From positions 35,587-99,586 of the forward strand of contig JAUIMG010000010.1 of assembly GCA_030433355.1 (NCBI GenBank): 64,000 nucleotides of DNA. The letters are read 5' to 3'. This document shows positions 37,702 through 47,518 of this stretch, piece by piece (position 1 is the first letter of the stretch; each line of letters starts with the position of its first letter). The notes under the pieces were generated by a model. It saw nothing but the letters and a program-made list of their open reading frames with translations. It made no database searches and was not told the DNA's origin. The translations under genes were made by a program, and so were the position numbers. This DNA comes from Bacteroidia bacterium (GTDB lineage: Bacteria > Bacteroidota > Bacteroidia > Flavobacteriales_E > Vicingaceae).

Positions 37702-38316
37702 TTAGTTACTGATTAATATTACCGAACCTTTAGCACCAGGTACAGATCCTTTTACTACAATTAGGTTTTCATTAGGATAAACTTTCATCACCTTCAAATT
37801 TTGAATAGTAGTTTTAGTATTTCCCATTTGTCCCGCCATTCTAGTTCCTTTAAAAACTCTGGATGGATCAGAACCCGCTCCAATAGAACCTGGAGCTCTT
37901 AACCTGTTATGCTGTCCGTGAGTTGCATCCCCAACACCGGCAAAACCATGTCTTTTAACAACTCCTTGAAAACCTTTTCCTTTTGATAAACCTGTCACAT
38001 CAACCCAAGCTCCTTCGGTAAAGATTTCAACATTTACCTCATCTCCAATCTTTTTATCACTTAAGCCATCCACTTCCACTAGATTTCTCTTAGGAGTTGT
38101 ATTTGCTTTCTTAAAATGACCTTTCATTGCAGCTGAAGTACTTTTCTCTTTCTTCTCACCATAAGCGATTTGAACAGAGTTGTATCCATCAGATTCTACT
38201 GTCTTGACTTGTGTAACCACACAAGGACCAGCTTCCAAAACTGTGCATGGGATATTTTTCCCCTCGGCACTGAAAACACTGGTCATTCCTATTTTTTTTC
38301 CTAGTAAACCTGGCAT
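37702..38316 (-). CDS. rplC: Ribosomal protein uL3
   Basis: 204 residues; early 50S assembly protein whose loop reaches the peptidyl transferase centre. [39 protein letters not shown] and [20 protein letters not shown] are conserved, the last including the Gln that is methylated in E. coli. Confidence 0.98.
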   Translation of the reverse strand: MPGLLGKKIGMTSVFSAEGKNIPCTVLEAGPCVVTQVKTVESDGYNSVQIAYGEKKEKSTSAAMKGHFKKANTTPKRNLVEVDGLSDKKIGDEVNVEIFTEGAWVDVTGLSKGKGFQGVVKRHGFAGVGDATHGQHNRLRAPGSIGAGSDPSRVFKGTRMAGQMGNTKTTIQNLKVMKVYPNENLIVVKGSVPGAKGSVILISN

Positions 38317-38334
38317 TACTTCTTAATTAATCAA

Positions 38335-38640
38335 TTATACTTTTATTTCAACATCTACTCCACTTGGAAGCTCTAATTTCATAAGAGCATCTACAGTTTT
38401 TGAAGTAGAACTATATATATCCATCAACCTCTTGTAAGAAGACAATTCGAATTGCTCTCTTGCTTTCTTATTAACGTGAGGCGACTTCAACACGGTGTAA
38501 ATTCTTTTGTGCGTAGGTAATGGAATTGGTCCACTCACTACAGCTCCAGTAGATTTTACTGTTTTTACAATCTTCTCAGCAGACTTATCTACTAAGTTAA
38601 AATCGTAAGACTTAAGTTTTATTCTTATTTTCTGATTCAT
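38335..38640 (-). CDS. rpsJ: Ribosomal protein uS10 (NusE)
   Basis: 101 residues: [40 protein letters not shown] and [11 protein letters not shown] 30S head protein that also partners NusB in transcription antitermination and NusG in coupling. It follows fusA by 12 bases; the usual tuf gene between them is absent. Confidence 0.98.
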   Translation of the reverse strand: MNQKIRIKLKSYDFNLVDKSAEKIVKTVKSTGAVVSGPIPLPTHKRIYTVLKSPHVNKKAREQFELSSYKRLMDIYSSTSKTVDALMKLELPSGVDVEIKV

Positions 38641-38652
38641 AATCGTTTCTTA

Positions 38653-40764
38653 TTAGGCTACTACTTCTCCTTTTGCTTTCTTAATTACATTATCCGAAAC
38701 ATTCTTAGGAGCAGGCTCGAAGTGAGAAAATTCCATACTGGAGGTTGCTCTACCAGATGACATTGTTCTTAAATCTGTAACATATCCAAACATTTCAGAC
38801 AATGGCACTTTGGCTTTTACTACCTTACTTCCAGCTCTATCATCCATTCCATCAACCTGTCCTCTTCTTCTATTTAAATCTCCAACTATATCACCCATAC
38901 TTTCCTCAGGGGTAACAACTTCTAATTTCATTATTGGCTCTAATAGAATTGGAGACGCTTTAGGTATTGCATGTTTAAATGCCATTTTAGCAGCAATTTC
39001 AAAAGATAGTTGATCCGAATCCACTGCGTGGAAAGAACCATCCTTCAAAGTAACCTTCAAAGAATCTAATGGATAACCAGCTAATACTCCGTTAGCCATA
39101 GAATCTTTAAATCCTTTTTCAATGGAAGGAATAAATTCCTTTGGAACATTACCTCCTTTGATTAGGTTAACGAATTCAAGTCCTTCTGCCTCTTCATTGT
39201 TATCAACAGGTTCAATGGTAATTTGAATATCTGCAAACTTACCTCTACCACCTGATTGCTTTTTATATACTTCTCTATGATCAACAGTTCCAGTAATTGC
39301 CTCTTTATATGCAACTTGTGGAGCTCCTTGATTCACCTCTACTTTAAATTCTCTTTTTAGTCTATCCATGATGATATCCAAGTGCAACTCACCCATACCA
39401 CTCAAAACAGTTTGACCTGAATCTTCATCCGTATGAATTGTTAATGTTGGATCCTCTTCAGATAATTTAGCTAAAGCCATTCCCAATTTATCAACATCAG
39501 CTTGCGTTTTTGGCTCTATAGCAATCCCAATAACTGGATCTGGAAAATCCATAGATTCTAAAACAATTGGCTTACCTTCTTGACAAAGAGTATCTCCAGT
39601 TTTAATATCCTTAAATCCAACTAAAGCACCTATATCTCCTGCATGCAATGAATCTATTTGATTCTGTTTGTTAGCATGCATTTGGAAAATTCTTGAAATT
39701 CTTTCTTTCTTTGAAGTTCTAGTATTGAAGATGTATGAACCGGAACTTAACATTCCAGAATACGATCTAACAAAACAAAGACGACCTACGAAGGGATCTG
39801 TAGCAATCTTAAATGCTAGAGCTGCAAATGGCTCATCAACACTTGGCTTTCTAGATTCTTCTGCTCCTGTATCAGGATTCACCCCAACAATAGCTTCTTG
39901 ATCCATTGGTGAAGGTAATAGTTCCATCACATAGTTCAACATCGTTTGAACACCTTTATTCTTAAATGCAGAACCACATAACATTGGAACTATTTTCATA
40001 GAAACCGTTGCTTCTCTTAATGCTGCTAAAATTTCGTCTTCTGTAATTGAATTAGGATCTTCGAAATACTTTTCCATTAAAGTATCATCGAATTCAGCAA
40101 TCGCCTCTAAAAGATTTTCACGGTACTGAGCCGCTTCTTCTTTCATATCCTCAGGAATCTCAATTTCCTCAAAAGTCATTCCCATATCATCTTCATTCCA
40201 GATAATACCCCTATTGTTTACCAAATCAACAACTCCTCTAAATGTATCTTCTCCGCCTATTGGAAGTTGCAATGGAACTGCAGTACTACCCAACATATCT
40301 TTCACTTGCTGACAAACTCTTAAGAAATTTGCTCCCTGACGATCCATTTTGTTAACGAATCCAATTCTTGAAACATTATAATTGTTTGCCAATCTCCAGT
40401 TAGTTTCTGATTGAGGTTCAACACCATCAACAGCACTAAACAAGAAAACCAAACCATCTAACACCCTTAAGGATCTATTTACTTCAACCGTAAAATCAAC
40501 GTGACCAGGAGTGTCTATAATATTAATATGATAGTCATTCCCTTTGTAAGGCCAAAAAACAGTTGTTGCTGCTGAAGTAATTGTAATACCTCTTTCTTGC
40601 TCTTGCGCCATCCAGTCCATGGTAGCAGCACCATCATGTACTTCACCAATTTTATGACTAACACCCGCATAATAAAGTATACGCTCTGTAGTGGTTGTCT
40701 TTCCTGCATCAATATGCGCAGCAATTCCTATATTCCTTGTGTATTTTAAATCTCTTTTTGCCAT
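38653..40764 (-). CDS. fusA: Elongation factor G
   Basis: 703 residues; the GTPase that drives tRNA-mRNA translocation. GTP-binding motifs are visible: [17 protein letters not shown] (P-loop, about 14-30), [11 protein letters not shown] (switch I), [15 protein letters not shown] (G3) and [12 protein letters not shown] (G4). Domain IV carries the tip-loop region [20 protein letters not shown]. It is encoded between rpsG and rpsJ, with tuf located elsewhere as in other Bacteroidota. Confidence 0.98.
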   Translation of the reverse strand: MAKRDLKYTRNIGIAAHIDAGKTTTTERILYYAGVSHKIGEVHDGAATMDWMAQEQERGITITSAATTVFWPYKGNDYHINIIDTPGHVDFTVEVNRSLRVLDGLVFLFSAVDGVEPQSETNWRLANNYNVSRIGFVNKMDRQGANFLRVCQQVKDMLGSTAVPLQLPIGGEDTFRGVVDLVNNRGIIWNEDDMGMTFEEIEIPEDMKEEAAQYRENLLEAIAEFDDTLMEKYFEDPNSITEDEILAALREATVSMKIVPMLCGSAFKNKGVQTMLNYVMELLPSPMDQEAIVGVNPDTGAEESRKPSVDEPFAALAFKIATDPFVGRLCFVRSYSGMLSSGSYIFNTRTSKKERISRIFQMHANKQNQIDSLHAGDIGALVGFKDIKTGDTLCQEGKPIVLESMDFPDPVIGIAIEPKTQADVDKLGMALAKLSEEDPTLTIHTDEDSGQTVLSGMGELHLDIIMDRLKREFKVEVNQGAPQVAYKEAITGTVDHREVYKKQSGGRGKFADIQITIEPVDNNEEAEGLEFVNLIKGGNVPKEFIPSIEKGFKDSMANGVLAGYPLDSLKVTLKDGSFHAVDSDQLSFEIAAKMAFKHAIPKASPILLEPIMKLEVVTPEESMGDIVGDLNRRRGQVDGMDDRAGSKVVKAKVPLSEMFGYVTDLRTMSSGRATSSMEFSHFEPAPKNVSDNVIKKAKGEVVA

Positions 40765-40782
40765 TGCTAATTAAGGTATACT

Positions 40783-41253
40783 TTAAAATCTAAAATGTGA
40801 AAATGCTTTATTGGCTTCTGCCATTCTATGGGTATCTTCTTTCTTCTTGAAAGCAGCTCCTTCTTCCTTAGAAGCAGCTAAAACTTCTGCAGCTAATTTC
40901 TGAGCCATTGTTTTTTCATTTCTCTTCTTAGAGTAACTAATCAACCATTTCATTCCCATTGAAGTCTTTCTATCATCTCTAATTGGTTGTGGAATTTGGA
41001 AAGTTGCTCCACCTACTCTTCTACTTCTTACTTCAACTTGAGGGGTGATATTTTCTAATGCTTTCTTCCATGCATCTAAGCCCGTTCCTTCTTCCACTTT
41101 CTCATCTACGATAGCCATTGCATCGTAAAAAATAGAATAGGCAAGACTTTTCTTCCCATGCAACATTAAATTATTCACAAATCTTGTTACTTCCTGACTT
41201 TGAAATTTAGGGTCTGGTAATAACGGTCTCTTTTTTGCTCTAGCTTTTCTCAT
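40783..41253 (-). CDS. rpsG: Ribosomal protein uS7
   Basis: 156 residues that nucleate assembly of the 16S 3' major domain and line the E site. [40 protein letters not shown] and the C-terminal [20 protein letters not shown] match. In E. coli it represses its operon; no equivalent site was recognised. Confidence 0.98.
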   Translation of the reverse strand: MRKARAKKRPLLPDPKFQSQEVTRFVNNLMLHGKKSLAYSIFYDAMAIVDEKVEEGTGLDAWKKALENITPQVEVRSRRVGGATFQIPQPIRDDRKTSMGMKWLISYSKKRNEKTMAQKLAAEVLAASKEEGAAFKKKEDTHRMAEANKAFSHFRF

Positions 41254-41270
41254 TTTCTAAAAATTTCTTT

Positions 41271-41645
41271 TTATTTCTTAGGTCTTTTAGCTCCGTACTT
41301 AGATCTTCTCTGAGTTCTTCCTGCTACTCCTGCAGTATCCAAGGCACCTCTAACGATGTGATACCTAACTCCTGGTAAATCCTTTACTCTTCCACCTCTT
41401 ACCAATACAATAGAGTGTTCTTGTAAATTATGACCTTCTCCTGGGATATAGGCATTCACTTCCTTTTGGTTTGTTAACCTTACCCTAGCTACTTTTCTCA
41501 TAGCTGAATTTGGTTTCTTTGGAGTAGTAGTGTATACTCTTACACAAACCCCTCTCCTTTGCGGACAAGAATCTAAAGCGGCAGATTTACTTTTCTTTTC
41601 TAATTTAATTCTACCCTTTCTTACAAGTTGCTGTATCGTTGGCAT
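41271..41645 (-). CDS. rpsL: Ribosomal protein uS12
   Basis: 124 residues from the ATG at 41645 ([20 protein letters not shown]). The longer open frame to 41699 would include the promoter and is rejected. The decoding-site loop [11 protein letters not shown] has Lys at both streptomycin-relevant positions (42/43), and [13 protein letters not shown] keeps the second Lys and the Asp that RimO modifies in other bacteria, so the gene looks streptomycin-sensitive. It is the first gene of the superoperon. Confidence 0.98.
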   Translation of the reverse strand: MPTIQQLVRKGRIKLEKKSKSAALDSCPQRRGVCVRVYTTTPKKPNSAMRKVARVRLTNQKEVNAYIPGEGHNLQEHSIVLVRGGRVKDLPGVRYHIVRGALDTAGVAGRTQRRSKYGAKRPKK

Positions 41646-41677
41646 ATATGCTAAAAATAAGTCAATAAAAAATTTTA

Positions 41678-41693
41678 CCCCATTTTTTTGGGG
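41678..41693 (-). other. Hairpin at the predicted 5' end of the rpsL transcript
   Basis: On the minus strand CCCCA and TGGGG enclose six A. The hairpin begins one base after the predicted start site and 33 bases before the ATG, so the mRNA would start with a stem. A stabilising or regulatory role is inference. Confidence 0.5.
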
Positions 41694-41696
41694 ATG

Positions 41697-41726
41697 CAAA
41701 TGTACTAGATTTTTTAATTAATTCAA
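41697..41726 (-). promoter_or_regulatory. Superoperon promoter, TTG-N19-TACATTTG
   Basis: On the minus strand TTG (41726-41724) and TACATTTG (41704-41697) are 19 bases apart, a textbook Bacteroidota primary-sigma promoter. The predicted start near 41694 gives a leader of about 48 bases before rpsL. Confidence 0.82.
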
Positions 41727-41914
41727 CACCTGCATTTCTATTTTTTTTCATACTATGCAAACATTCTTAAAATTAGTTATTTTTTACCTGCATATTCATC
41801 TTCATTTTCTAGGCTATAAAGACCTTAACTAGCATTCTTAATTTTCTTAAAGTATGCTGAAAAAAACTATTAATTTGTTAAAACATTTCAAACCTTCTTA
41901 CACCTTATAATAGC

Positions 41915-41922
41915 TACTTTTG
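41915..41922 (+). promoter_or_regulatory. TAnnTTTG -7 box for the uvrD-type helicase
   Basis: TACTTTTG matches exactly and ends four bases before the ATG at 41927, predicting a leaderless mRNA. The 281-base region between rpsL and this gene holds this box and the opposing ribosomal promoter; I see nothing else in it. Confidence 0.6.
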
Positions 41923-41926
41923 CATC

Positions 41927-44293
41927 ATGGATTATTTGGCTACTTTAAATGAGGCTCAAAAAGCTGCAGTTTTAAACACAGAAGGACCTACCATGGTTAT
42001 TGCGGGGGCTGGTTCAGGAAAAACTAGAGTTTTAACGTTAAGAATTGCCCACCTGATGAACAAAGGTGTTGACCCTTTCAATATTCTTGCTTTAACCTTT
42101 ACCAATAAGGCTGCAAGAGAAATGAAAGAGAGAATTAGTAAAATTAGCAATCCCAATGAGGCTAAAAACCTTTGGATGGGTACATTTCACTCCGTATTTG
42201 CAAGAATTCTGCGAAGTGAGGCTGAAAAACTCCACTATCCCTCCAACTTTACCATTTACGACACCCAAGATGCTAAAAGTTTATTGAAGTCGATTATTAA
42301 AGAGATGGGTTTGGATGATAAAGTCTATAAACCCGCTTTAGTATACAATAGAATATCTTCTGCAAAAAATAATCTTCTCTCTGCAGCAGCATATAATAAT
42401 AATACAACCATACAATCTGAAGATAACCAAAGAGCAAAGCCAAGAATTGGAGAAATTTATGCTAAGTATGAACAGAGATGCTTTAAGGCCGCCGCTATGG
42501 ACTTTGACGACCTTCTTTTTAAGACCAATATCCTTCTAAGAGACTTTCCAGATATCCTATATAAGTATCAACATCGTTTTAAATATATTCTTGTAGACGA
42601 GTACCAGGATACTAACTTCTCTCAATACCTTATTGTAAAAAAACTTGCTGCGCTCAATGAAAATGTTTGTGTAGTTGGTGATGACGCCCAAAGTATTTAT
42701 TCCTTTAGAGGTGCCAACATTCAAAATATTTTAAACTTCCAGAAAGATTATCCAGACACAAAAACCTTTAAATTAGAGCAAAACTACCGTTCTACACAAA
42801 CTATTGTAAATGCTGCTAATCATATAATTAAGAAAAACAAAGACCAACTAGATAAAGACGTATGGACTCAAAATACAGAGGGAAATAAAATAAAAGTCAA
42901 TAGAAGTCTCACAGATAATGAAGAAGGAGTTCATGTTGCAAGCTCTATATTAGAGACCAAACTAAACCGACAAGCTAAGAATTCCGATTTCGTTATATTA
43001 TATAGAACAAATGCGCAATCTAGGTCCATGGAAGAAGCACTTAGAAGAAAAGACATTCCCTATAGAATCTATGGTGGAACATCTTTTTATCAAAGAAAAG
43101 AAATCAAGGACCTTCTCGCCTATGCAAGACTAGCGATAAATTCTTCAGATGAAGAAGCTCTTAAAAGAGTAATCAACTATCCTGCTAGGGGTATTGGCAA
43201 AACCTCCTTAGATAAGGTAGTATTTTCTGCTTCTGAAAACAATACAAGTATTTGGGATGTAATTTCATCTGAAAAATTAGACAGACTTAATCTTCATGCA
43301 GGTGCTAAAAGTAAAATAAAAGGCTTTGTAGAAATGATAAATCATTTTAAAGTCAATATCAAGAAGAAGAATGCCTACGAAAGTCTAGAGGAGATTGCTC
43401 AAACTACTACGCTTTTAAAAGAATTGTTTACAGATAAGACTCCAGAAGGAATTGCCAGGTACGACAACATACAGGAACTTTTGAATGGTGCAAAAGAATT
43501 TGTGGATGATGTAGATGTGAACGAAGGGAATATAGATAGAAGTTTAGCTGTGTTCCTCCAAGACATTGCACTTTTAACAGATGCAGATGAGAAAAAAGAT
43601 GACAATACCGAAAAGGTTTCTTTGATGACTATCCATGCCGCCAAAGGGCTGGAATATCCCTATGTATATATTGTTGGACTAGAAGAAAACCTTTTTCCTT
43701 CACAACTCTCTTTAAATTCCAGAAGCGAGTTAGAAGAAGAAAGAAGACTCTTTTATGTTGCTTTAACAAGAGCTGAGAAAGAAGTAAACCTTTCCTATGC
43801 AGCTAGTAGGTACCGTTGGGGAAACCTTAATTATTGCGAACCTAGCAGATTTATAGAGGAAATTGATCAGCAATTTTTAGAGTACAACGAACCACCAAAT
43901 AATCAGAGTCAAGAAGAAGATAATTTCTCTCAAATGAGGAATAATTATTTTAAAAGAGAAGCTTTTAATACCTTTGGTGACTCTTCCAATAATAAATTAA
44001 ATGGTATGACTACGAAAAAAGCTTCTAAAACTTCCAAAAAAGAAGAAAAAGTCATTCCTCCTTTCAAGAAAATGGTGAGTATAGACCAAGCTAAAAGAAA
44101 GGTGGATCCTACCTTTGCGGCATCAGCTGAGAAAATTCAAGAAGGTTTGAGAGTAGAACATTTAAGATTTGGCAAAGGAGAAGTTTTAAAATTGGAGGGG
44201 GTAGAACCAAATCGAAAAGCTACCATCAAATTTGATAAAGTTGGTGAAAAACAACTTTTATTAAAATTCGCTAAGCTTAGAATTTTAAAATAA
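41927..44293 (+). CDS. UvrD/PcrA-type DNA helicase
   Basis: 788 residues, superfamily 1A. The Walker A motif is VIAGAGSGKTRVL (about 23-35), motif II LVDEYQDTNFSQY, motif III VGDDAQSIYSFRGA, motif IV FKLEQNYRSTQTI, and motifs V/VI SLMTIHAAKGLEYPYVYIVG with RLFYVALTRAEKEV. The C-terminal 45 residues (LRFGKGEVLKLEGVEPNRKA) resemble the Tudor-like domain by which PcrA/UvrD binds RNA polymerase. It unwinds 3'-5' in repair and in resolving replication-transcription conflicts. Placement divergent from the ribosomal superoperon is noted. Confidence 0.95.
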   Translation: MDYLATLNEAQKAAVLNTEGPTMVIAGAGSGKTRVLTLRIAHLMNKGVDPFNILALTFTNKAAREMKERISKISNPNEAKNLWMGTFHSVFARILRSEAEKLHYPSNFTIYDTQDAKSLLKSIIKEMGLDDKVYKPALVYNRISSAKNNLLSAAAYNNNTTIQSEDNQRAKPRIGEIYAKYEQRCFKAAAMDFDDLLFKTNILLRDFPDILYKYQHRFKYILVDEYQDTNFSQYLIVKKLAALNENVCVVGDDAQSIYSFRGANIQNILNFQKDYPDTKTFKLEQNYRSTQTIVNAANHIIKKNKDQLDKDVWTQNTEGNKIKVNRSLTDNEEGVHVASSILETKLNRQAKNSDFVILYRTNAQSRSMEEALRRKDIPYRIYGGTSFYQRKEIKDLLAYARLAINSSDEEALKRVINYPARGIGKTSLDKVVFSASENNTSIWDVISSEKLDRLNLHAGAKSKIKGFVEMINHFKVNIKKKNAYESLEEIAQTTTLLKELFTDKTPEGIARYDNIQELLNGAKEFVDDVDVNEGNIDRSLAVFLQDIALLTDADEKKDDNTEKVSLMTIHAAKGLEYPYVYIVGLEENLFPSQLSLNSRSELEEERRLFYVALTRAEKEVNLSYAASRYRWGNLNYCEPSRFIEEIDQQFLEYNEPPNNQSQEEDNFSQMRNNYFKREAFNTFGDSSNNKLNGMTTKKASKTSKKEEKVIPPFKKMVSIDQAKRKVDPTFAASAEKIQEGLRVEHLRFGKGEVLKLEGVEPNRKATIKFDKVGEKQLLLKFAKLRILK

Positions 44294-44334
44294 ATAGCAC
44301 TCAAAATCAATTACATTACATCAGTAAAAATTAG

Positions 44335-44967
44335 ATGAATTACAATACAAGCAGACCGAAAATGATAATTCCGGAATACGGAAGGCATATTCAAAAACTA
44401 ATTGATCATGCTATCAGTTTAGAGGTAAAAGAAAAAAGAAACGAAATGGCAAATGCCATTATTGATGTTATGGGTCAGTTAAACCCGCATTTAAGAGATG
44501 TTGAGGATTTCAAACATAAATTATGGGATCACCTATTTATTATGTCTGACTTTAAATTAGATGTGGATTCTCCTTACCCAAAGCCTAATGCAGAAAGCTT
44601 TTTAGAAAAGCCAAATAAAATGGAGTATCCTGATGGAAAAATTCGTTTTAAGCATTATGGAAAAGGCGTTGAAGATTTAATAAAGGTTGCTACAGAAATG
44701 GAAGATGGTGACAAAAAAGACGCCCTACTACTTTCAATAGCAAATCTGATGAAGAAGCACTATTTAAGTTGGAGTAGAAACTCTGTAGATGATAAACAAA
44801 TTCTTTCCGACTTAAAGAGAATATCAAGGGGAAAAATTGACCTGAATGAAGATTTAGAATTGATAGACACGAAAGAAATTAGTACTAGAAATCCTAATGG
44901 AACTGTAAAATCTTCTAATAATAAAAAGAGAAAAAGAAAAAATTTCAAACCAAAAAAGAAATACTAA
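44335..44967 (+). CDS. DUF4290 family protein
   Basis: 210 residues, a Bacteroidota-restricted family: PEYGRHIQKLIDHAISLEVK, NAIIDVMGQLNPHLRDVEDF and KHKLWDHLFIMSDFKLDVDS. It is all-helical and soluble, ending in a strongly basic stretch (KSSNNKKRKRKNFKPKKKY) that may bind nucleic acid. It lies 8 bases before murA and 41 bases after the helicase. Function unknown. Confidence 0.9.
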   Translation: MNYNTSRPKMIIPEYGRHIQKLIDHAISLEVKEKRNEMANAIIDVMGQLNPHLRDVEDFKHKLWDHLFIMSDFKLDVDSPYPKPNAESFLEKPNKMEYPDGKIRFKHYGKGVEDLIKVATEMEDGDKKDALLLSIANLMKKHYLSWSRNSVDDKQILSDLKRISRGKIDLNEDLELIDTKEISTRNPNGTVKSSNNKKRKRKNFKPKKKY

Positions 44968-44975
44968 GAGCATAG

Positions 44976-46280
44976 ATGGGAACATTTGAGATCACCGGAG
45001 GTAAGAAGTTAAAAGGAGACCTCCACCCTCAAGGAGCGAAAAATGAAGCACTTCAAATATTATGTGCAGTTTTATTAACTCCAGAAGAAGTAATCATAAA
45101 AAATGTTCCAGACATTATAGATGTCAATAAACTCATAGACCTTTTAGGAGACTTAGGAGTAAAAATCAAAAAAATAGACGAAACAACTTATTCGTTTAAA
45201 GCTGACAATATAAATATTGAGTATTTAAATACGCAAGAATTTAAAGAAAAAGGAGCAGGTCTTAGAGGTTCCGTTATGATTCTAGGCCCCTTACTTTCTC
45301 GTTTTGGAAAGGGATATATTCCTCGACCTGGGGGCGATAAAATTGGAAGAAGAAGGTTAGATACTCATTTCGAAGGTTTCCAAAAATTAGGAGCAAAGTT
45401 TATCTATCATCCTGAAAATAAATTCTATCAAGTAGAAGCTAAAGACCTAAAAGGGACCTATATGCTTTTAGATGAAGCCTCTGTAACTGGCACTGCCAAT
45501 ATAATTATGGCTGCGGTTTTAGCTAAAGGAACTACTACCATTTATTATGCTGCTTGCGAACCATATATTCAACAGTTATGTAAAATGTTGAATAGTATGG
45601 GAGCCAAAATAACAGGAATAGGCTCTAACTTGCTAAATATTGAAGGAGTTAAATATTTGGGTGGATGCGAACATACCATTCTGCCGGATATGATAGAAAT
45701 TGGCAGCTTTATTGGCTTAGCCGCTATGACAGGCTCTGAAATTACCATCAAAAACGTTTCCTATGAAAATCTTGGGATTATTCCAGATACCTTTAAAAAG
45801 CTAGGTATAAAAATGGAATTGAGAGGAGACGATTTATACATTCCATCTCAAGATAGTTATGAAATTGAAACCTTTATTGATGGTTCTATAATGACTGTTT
45901 CTGATGCTCCATGGCCCGGTTTTACCCCCGACTTATTGAGTATTATTTTAGTGGTTGCAACGCAAGCAAAAGGCTCTGTACTTGTACACCAAAAAATGTT
46001 TGAAAGCAGATTGTTTTTTGTAGATAAATTAATTGATATGGGTGCCCAAATTATCCTTTGTGACCCGCATAGAGCAACCGTAATTGGTTTAGATAGAAAA
46101 ACCAGTTTGAAAGGAATTCAAATGACATCACCAGATATTAGAGCAGGAGTTTCTTTGCTAATTGCAGCACTTTCTGCAAAAGGCACAAGCACTATTCACA
46201 ATATTGAACAGATTGATAGAGGCTACGCAAATATTGATAAAAGATTGAATGCACTAGGTGCCGACATTAAGCGTTTATAA
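44976..46280 (+). CDS. murA: UDP-N-acetylglucosamine 1-carboxyvinyltransferase, Asp-type
   Basis: 434 residues. It transfers enolpyruvate to UDP-GlcNAc, the first committed step of peptidoglycan synthesis. KLKGDLHPQGAKNEALQILC at the N-terminus and TRLNAL-type KRLNALGADIKRL at the C-terminus match. The active-site loop reads PRPGGDKIGRRRLDTH: the Cys that fosfomycin alkylates is replaced by Asp, as in other Bacteroidota, mycobacteria and chlamydiae. The enzyme should be active but insensitive to fosfomycin. Confidence 0.97.
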   Translation: MGTFEITGGKKLKGDLHPQGAKNEALQILCAVLLTPEEVIIKNVPDIIDVNKLIDLLGDLGVKIKKIDETTYSFKADNINIEYLNTQEFKEKGAGLRGSVMILGPLLSRFGKGYIPRPGGDKIGRRRLDTHFEGFQKLGAKFIYHPENKFYQVEAKDLKGTYMLLDEASVTGTANIIMAAVLAKGTTTIYYAACEPYIQQLCKMLNSMGAKITGIGSNLLNIEGVKYLGGCEHTILPDMIEIGSFIGLAAMTGSEITIKNVSYENLGIIPDTFKKLGIKMELRGDDLYIPSQDSYEIETFIDGSIMTVSDAPWPGFTPDLLSIILVVATQAKGSVLVHQKMFESRLFFVDKLIDMGAQIILCDPHRATVIGLDRKTSLKGIQMTSPDIRAGVSLLIAALSAKGTSTIHNIEQIDRGYANIDKRLNALGADIKRL

Positions 46281-46287
46281 TTGGAAC

Positions 46288-46295
46288 TATTTTTG
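46288..46295 (+). promoter_or_regulatory. TAnnTTTG -7 box for the TlpA-like gene
   Basis: TATTTTTG matches the consensus and lies 17 bases before the ATG at 46313, just after the murA stop. Confidence 0.45.
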
Positions 46296-46312
46296 ATAAC
46301 TGATAATACATT

Positions 46313-46846
46313 ATGAAAAAAATATTTTTAAGTATACTCTTTACAACCCTTATAATCGGGGTTCAAGCACAAAGTGATAAAAGTCCTAAGGTTGGTTTAA
46401 ATATTGGAGATAAAGCTCCTGAGTTAAAGTTTGCTAATCCAAATGGCGAAATGATTGCTCTTTCGGACTTAAAAGGAAAAATGGTGCTTATTGATTTTTG
46501 GGCATCATGGTGTGGTCCATGCAGAAGAGAAAATCCGAATGTTGTAAAAACCTACAATAAGTACAAGAATATGAAATTTGAGAATGGCAATGGATTCACT
46601 GTTTATAGCCTTTCTTTAGACATGAGCAAAGCTTCTTGGCAAAACGCAATAATGCAAGATGGATTATCTTGGCCTTATCATGTAAGTGACCTTCAGGCTT
46701 GGTCTGCTGAAGGAGCTAGAATTTATAATGTGAGATCTATACCGCAGGCTTATTTAATTGATGGCGACGGAATTATCATAGGAAAAGGTAACTCTATAAG
46801 AGGTGGAGGACTTGCAGCAACACTGAACAATTTCGTAAAAAAATAG
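46313..46846 (+). CDS. TlpA/ResA-like thiol-disulfide oxidoreductase
   Basis: 177 residues with a signal peptide (ending IIGVQAQSDK) and a periplasmic thioredoxin fold. The active site is DFWASWCGPCRREN (CxxC at about 64-67), the cis-Pro region is RSIPQAYLIDGDGIIIGKG. It likely reduces or shuffles disulfides in exported proteins or apocytochromes. A hairpin terminator follows. Confidence 0.92.
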   Translation: MKKIFLSILFTTLIIGVQAQSDKSPKVGLNIGDKAPELKFANPNGEMIALSDLKGKMVLIDFWASWCGPCRRENPNVVKTYNKYKNMKFENGNGFTVYSLSLDMSKASWQNAIMQDGLSWPYHVSDLQAWSAEGARIYNVRSIPQAYLIDGDGIIIGKGNSIRGGGLAATLNNFVKK

Positions 46847-46867
46847 ATCAATACATTGAAATTATTT

Positions 46868-46895
46868 AAAGGGACGCAGACACGTCCCTTTTTTT
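46868..46895 (+). terminator. Rho-independent terminator before grpE
   Basis: The arms AAAGGGACG / CGTCCCTTT around CAGACA are followed by further T. Its stem core GGGACG is shared with the terminator at 61138-61168. Confidence 0.85.
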
Positions 46896-46938
46896 CTGCC
46901 ATTATGTCTAAAAATACATATTGGCAAAAAAATTGAAG

Positions 46939-46951
46939 TTCGCGTAGCGAA
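46939..46951 (+). other. Short palindrome in the grpE leader
   Basis: TTCGC-GTA-GCGAA lies 17 bases before the grpE ATG. It is not a CIRCE element. It could be a regulator site or a small hairpin; no family is recognised. Confidence 0.35.
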
Positions 46952-46968
46952 TCATAAAAAGAATACCC

Positions 46969-47517
46969 ATGAGCGAAGACATAAAAGACGAAAAATTGGA
47001 GAATACGGAGGAAAATTTGAATCAAGAAGAAGAAACTGTAGAAGAAACTAAAGAGGATAATCTGACAGAAGAGGAAAAATTAAAGCAAGAGTATGACAAT
47101 TTGAACGATCGTTTTTTAAGATTATACTCTGAATTTGACAACTTCAGAAGAAGAACCCAAAAGGAAAAATTAGAGTTATATAAAACAGCAGGAGAAGATA
47201 TTTTTAAAAGCCTGCTTCCTGTTATGGATGATTTTGAAAGAGCAAAAAAATCTATGGATGAAAGTCAAGATTTGGAAGGGCTAAAAACTGGGGTAGATCT
47301 AATATACAATAAACTTTTAAACGTTTTTAAATCCAATGGAGCGGAACCCATGGATGACATCATTGGCAATGAATTTGATAGTGAAATCCACGAAGCTATT
47401 ACCCAAGTTCCAGCACCTTCTGAAGACATGAAGGGTAAAATAGTGGATGTAGTAGAAAAAGGATATACTTTAAAAGAAAAAGTAATCCGTTATGCAAAAG
47501 TTGTAGTAGGACAATAA
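46969..47517 (+). CDS. grpE: Nucleotide exchange factor GrpE
   Basis: 182 residues. A Glu-rich N-terminus (about 1-40) and long dimeric helix ([20 protein letters not shown]) lead to the beta domain ([37 protein letters not shown]) that opens the DnaK nucleotide cleft. One base separates it from dnaJ, so the two form an operon. dnaK is elsewhere. Confidence 0.96.
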   Translation: MSEDIKDEKLENTEENLNQEEETVEETKEDNLTEEEKLKQEYDNLNDRFLRLYSEFDNFRRRTQKEKLELYKTAGEDIFKSLLPVMDDFERAKKSMDESQDLEGLKTGVDLIYNKLLNVFKSNGAEPMDDIIGNEFDSEIHEAITQVPAPSEDMKGKIVDVVEKGYTLKEKVIRYAKVVVGQ

Positions 47518-47518
47518 G

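Noticed and set aside
41646..41699. N-terminal extension of rpsL
   Set aside because: The added residues have no counterpart in uS12 and cover the 5' hairpin and promoter edge; [10 protein letters not shown] is the family start.
44300..44320. AGCACTC as a CIRCE half-site
   Set aside because: The second half (GAGTGCTAA) is missing, and the downstream gene is not a heat-shock gene.
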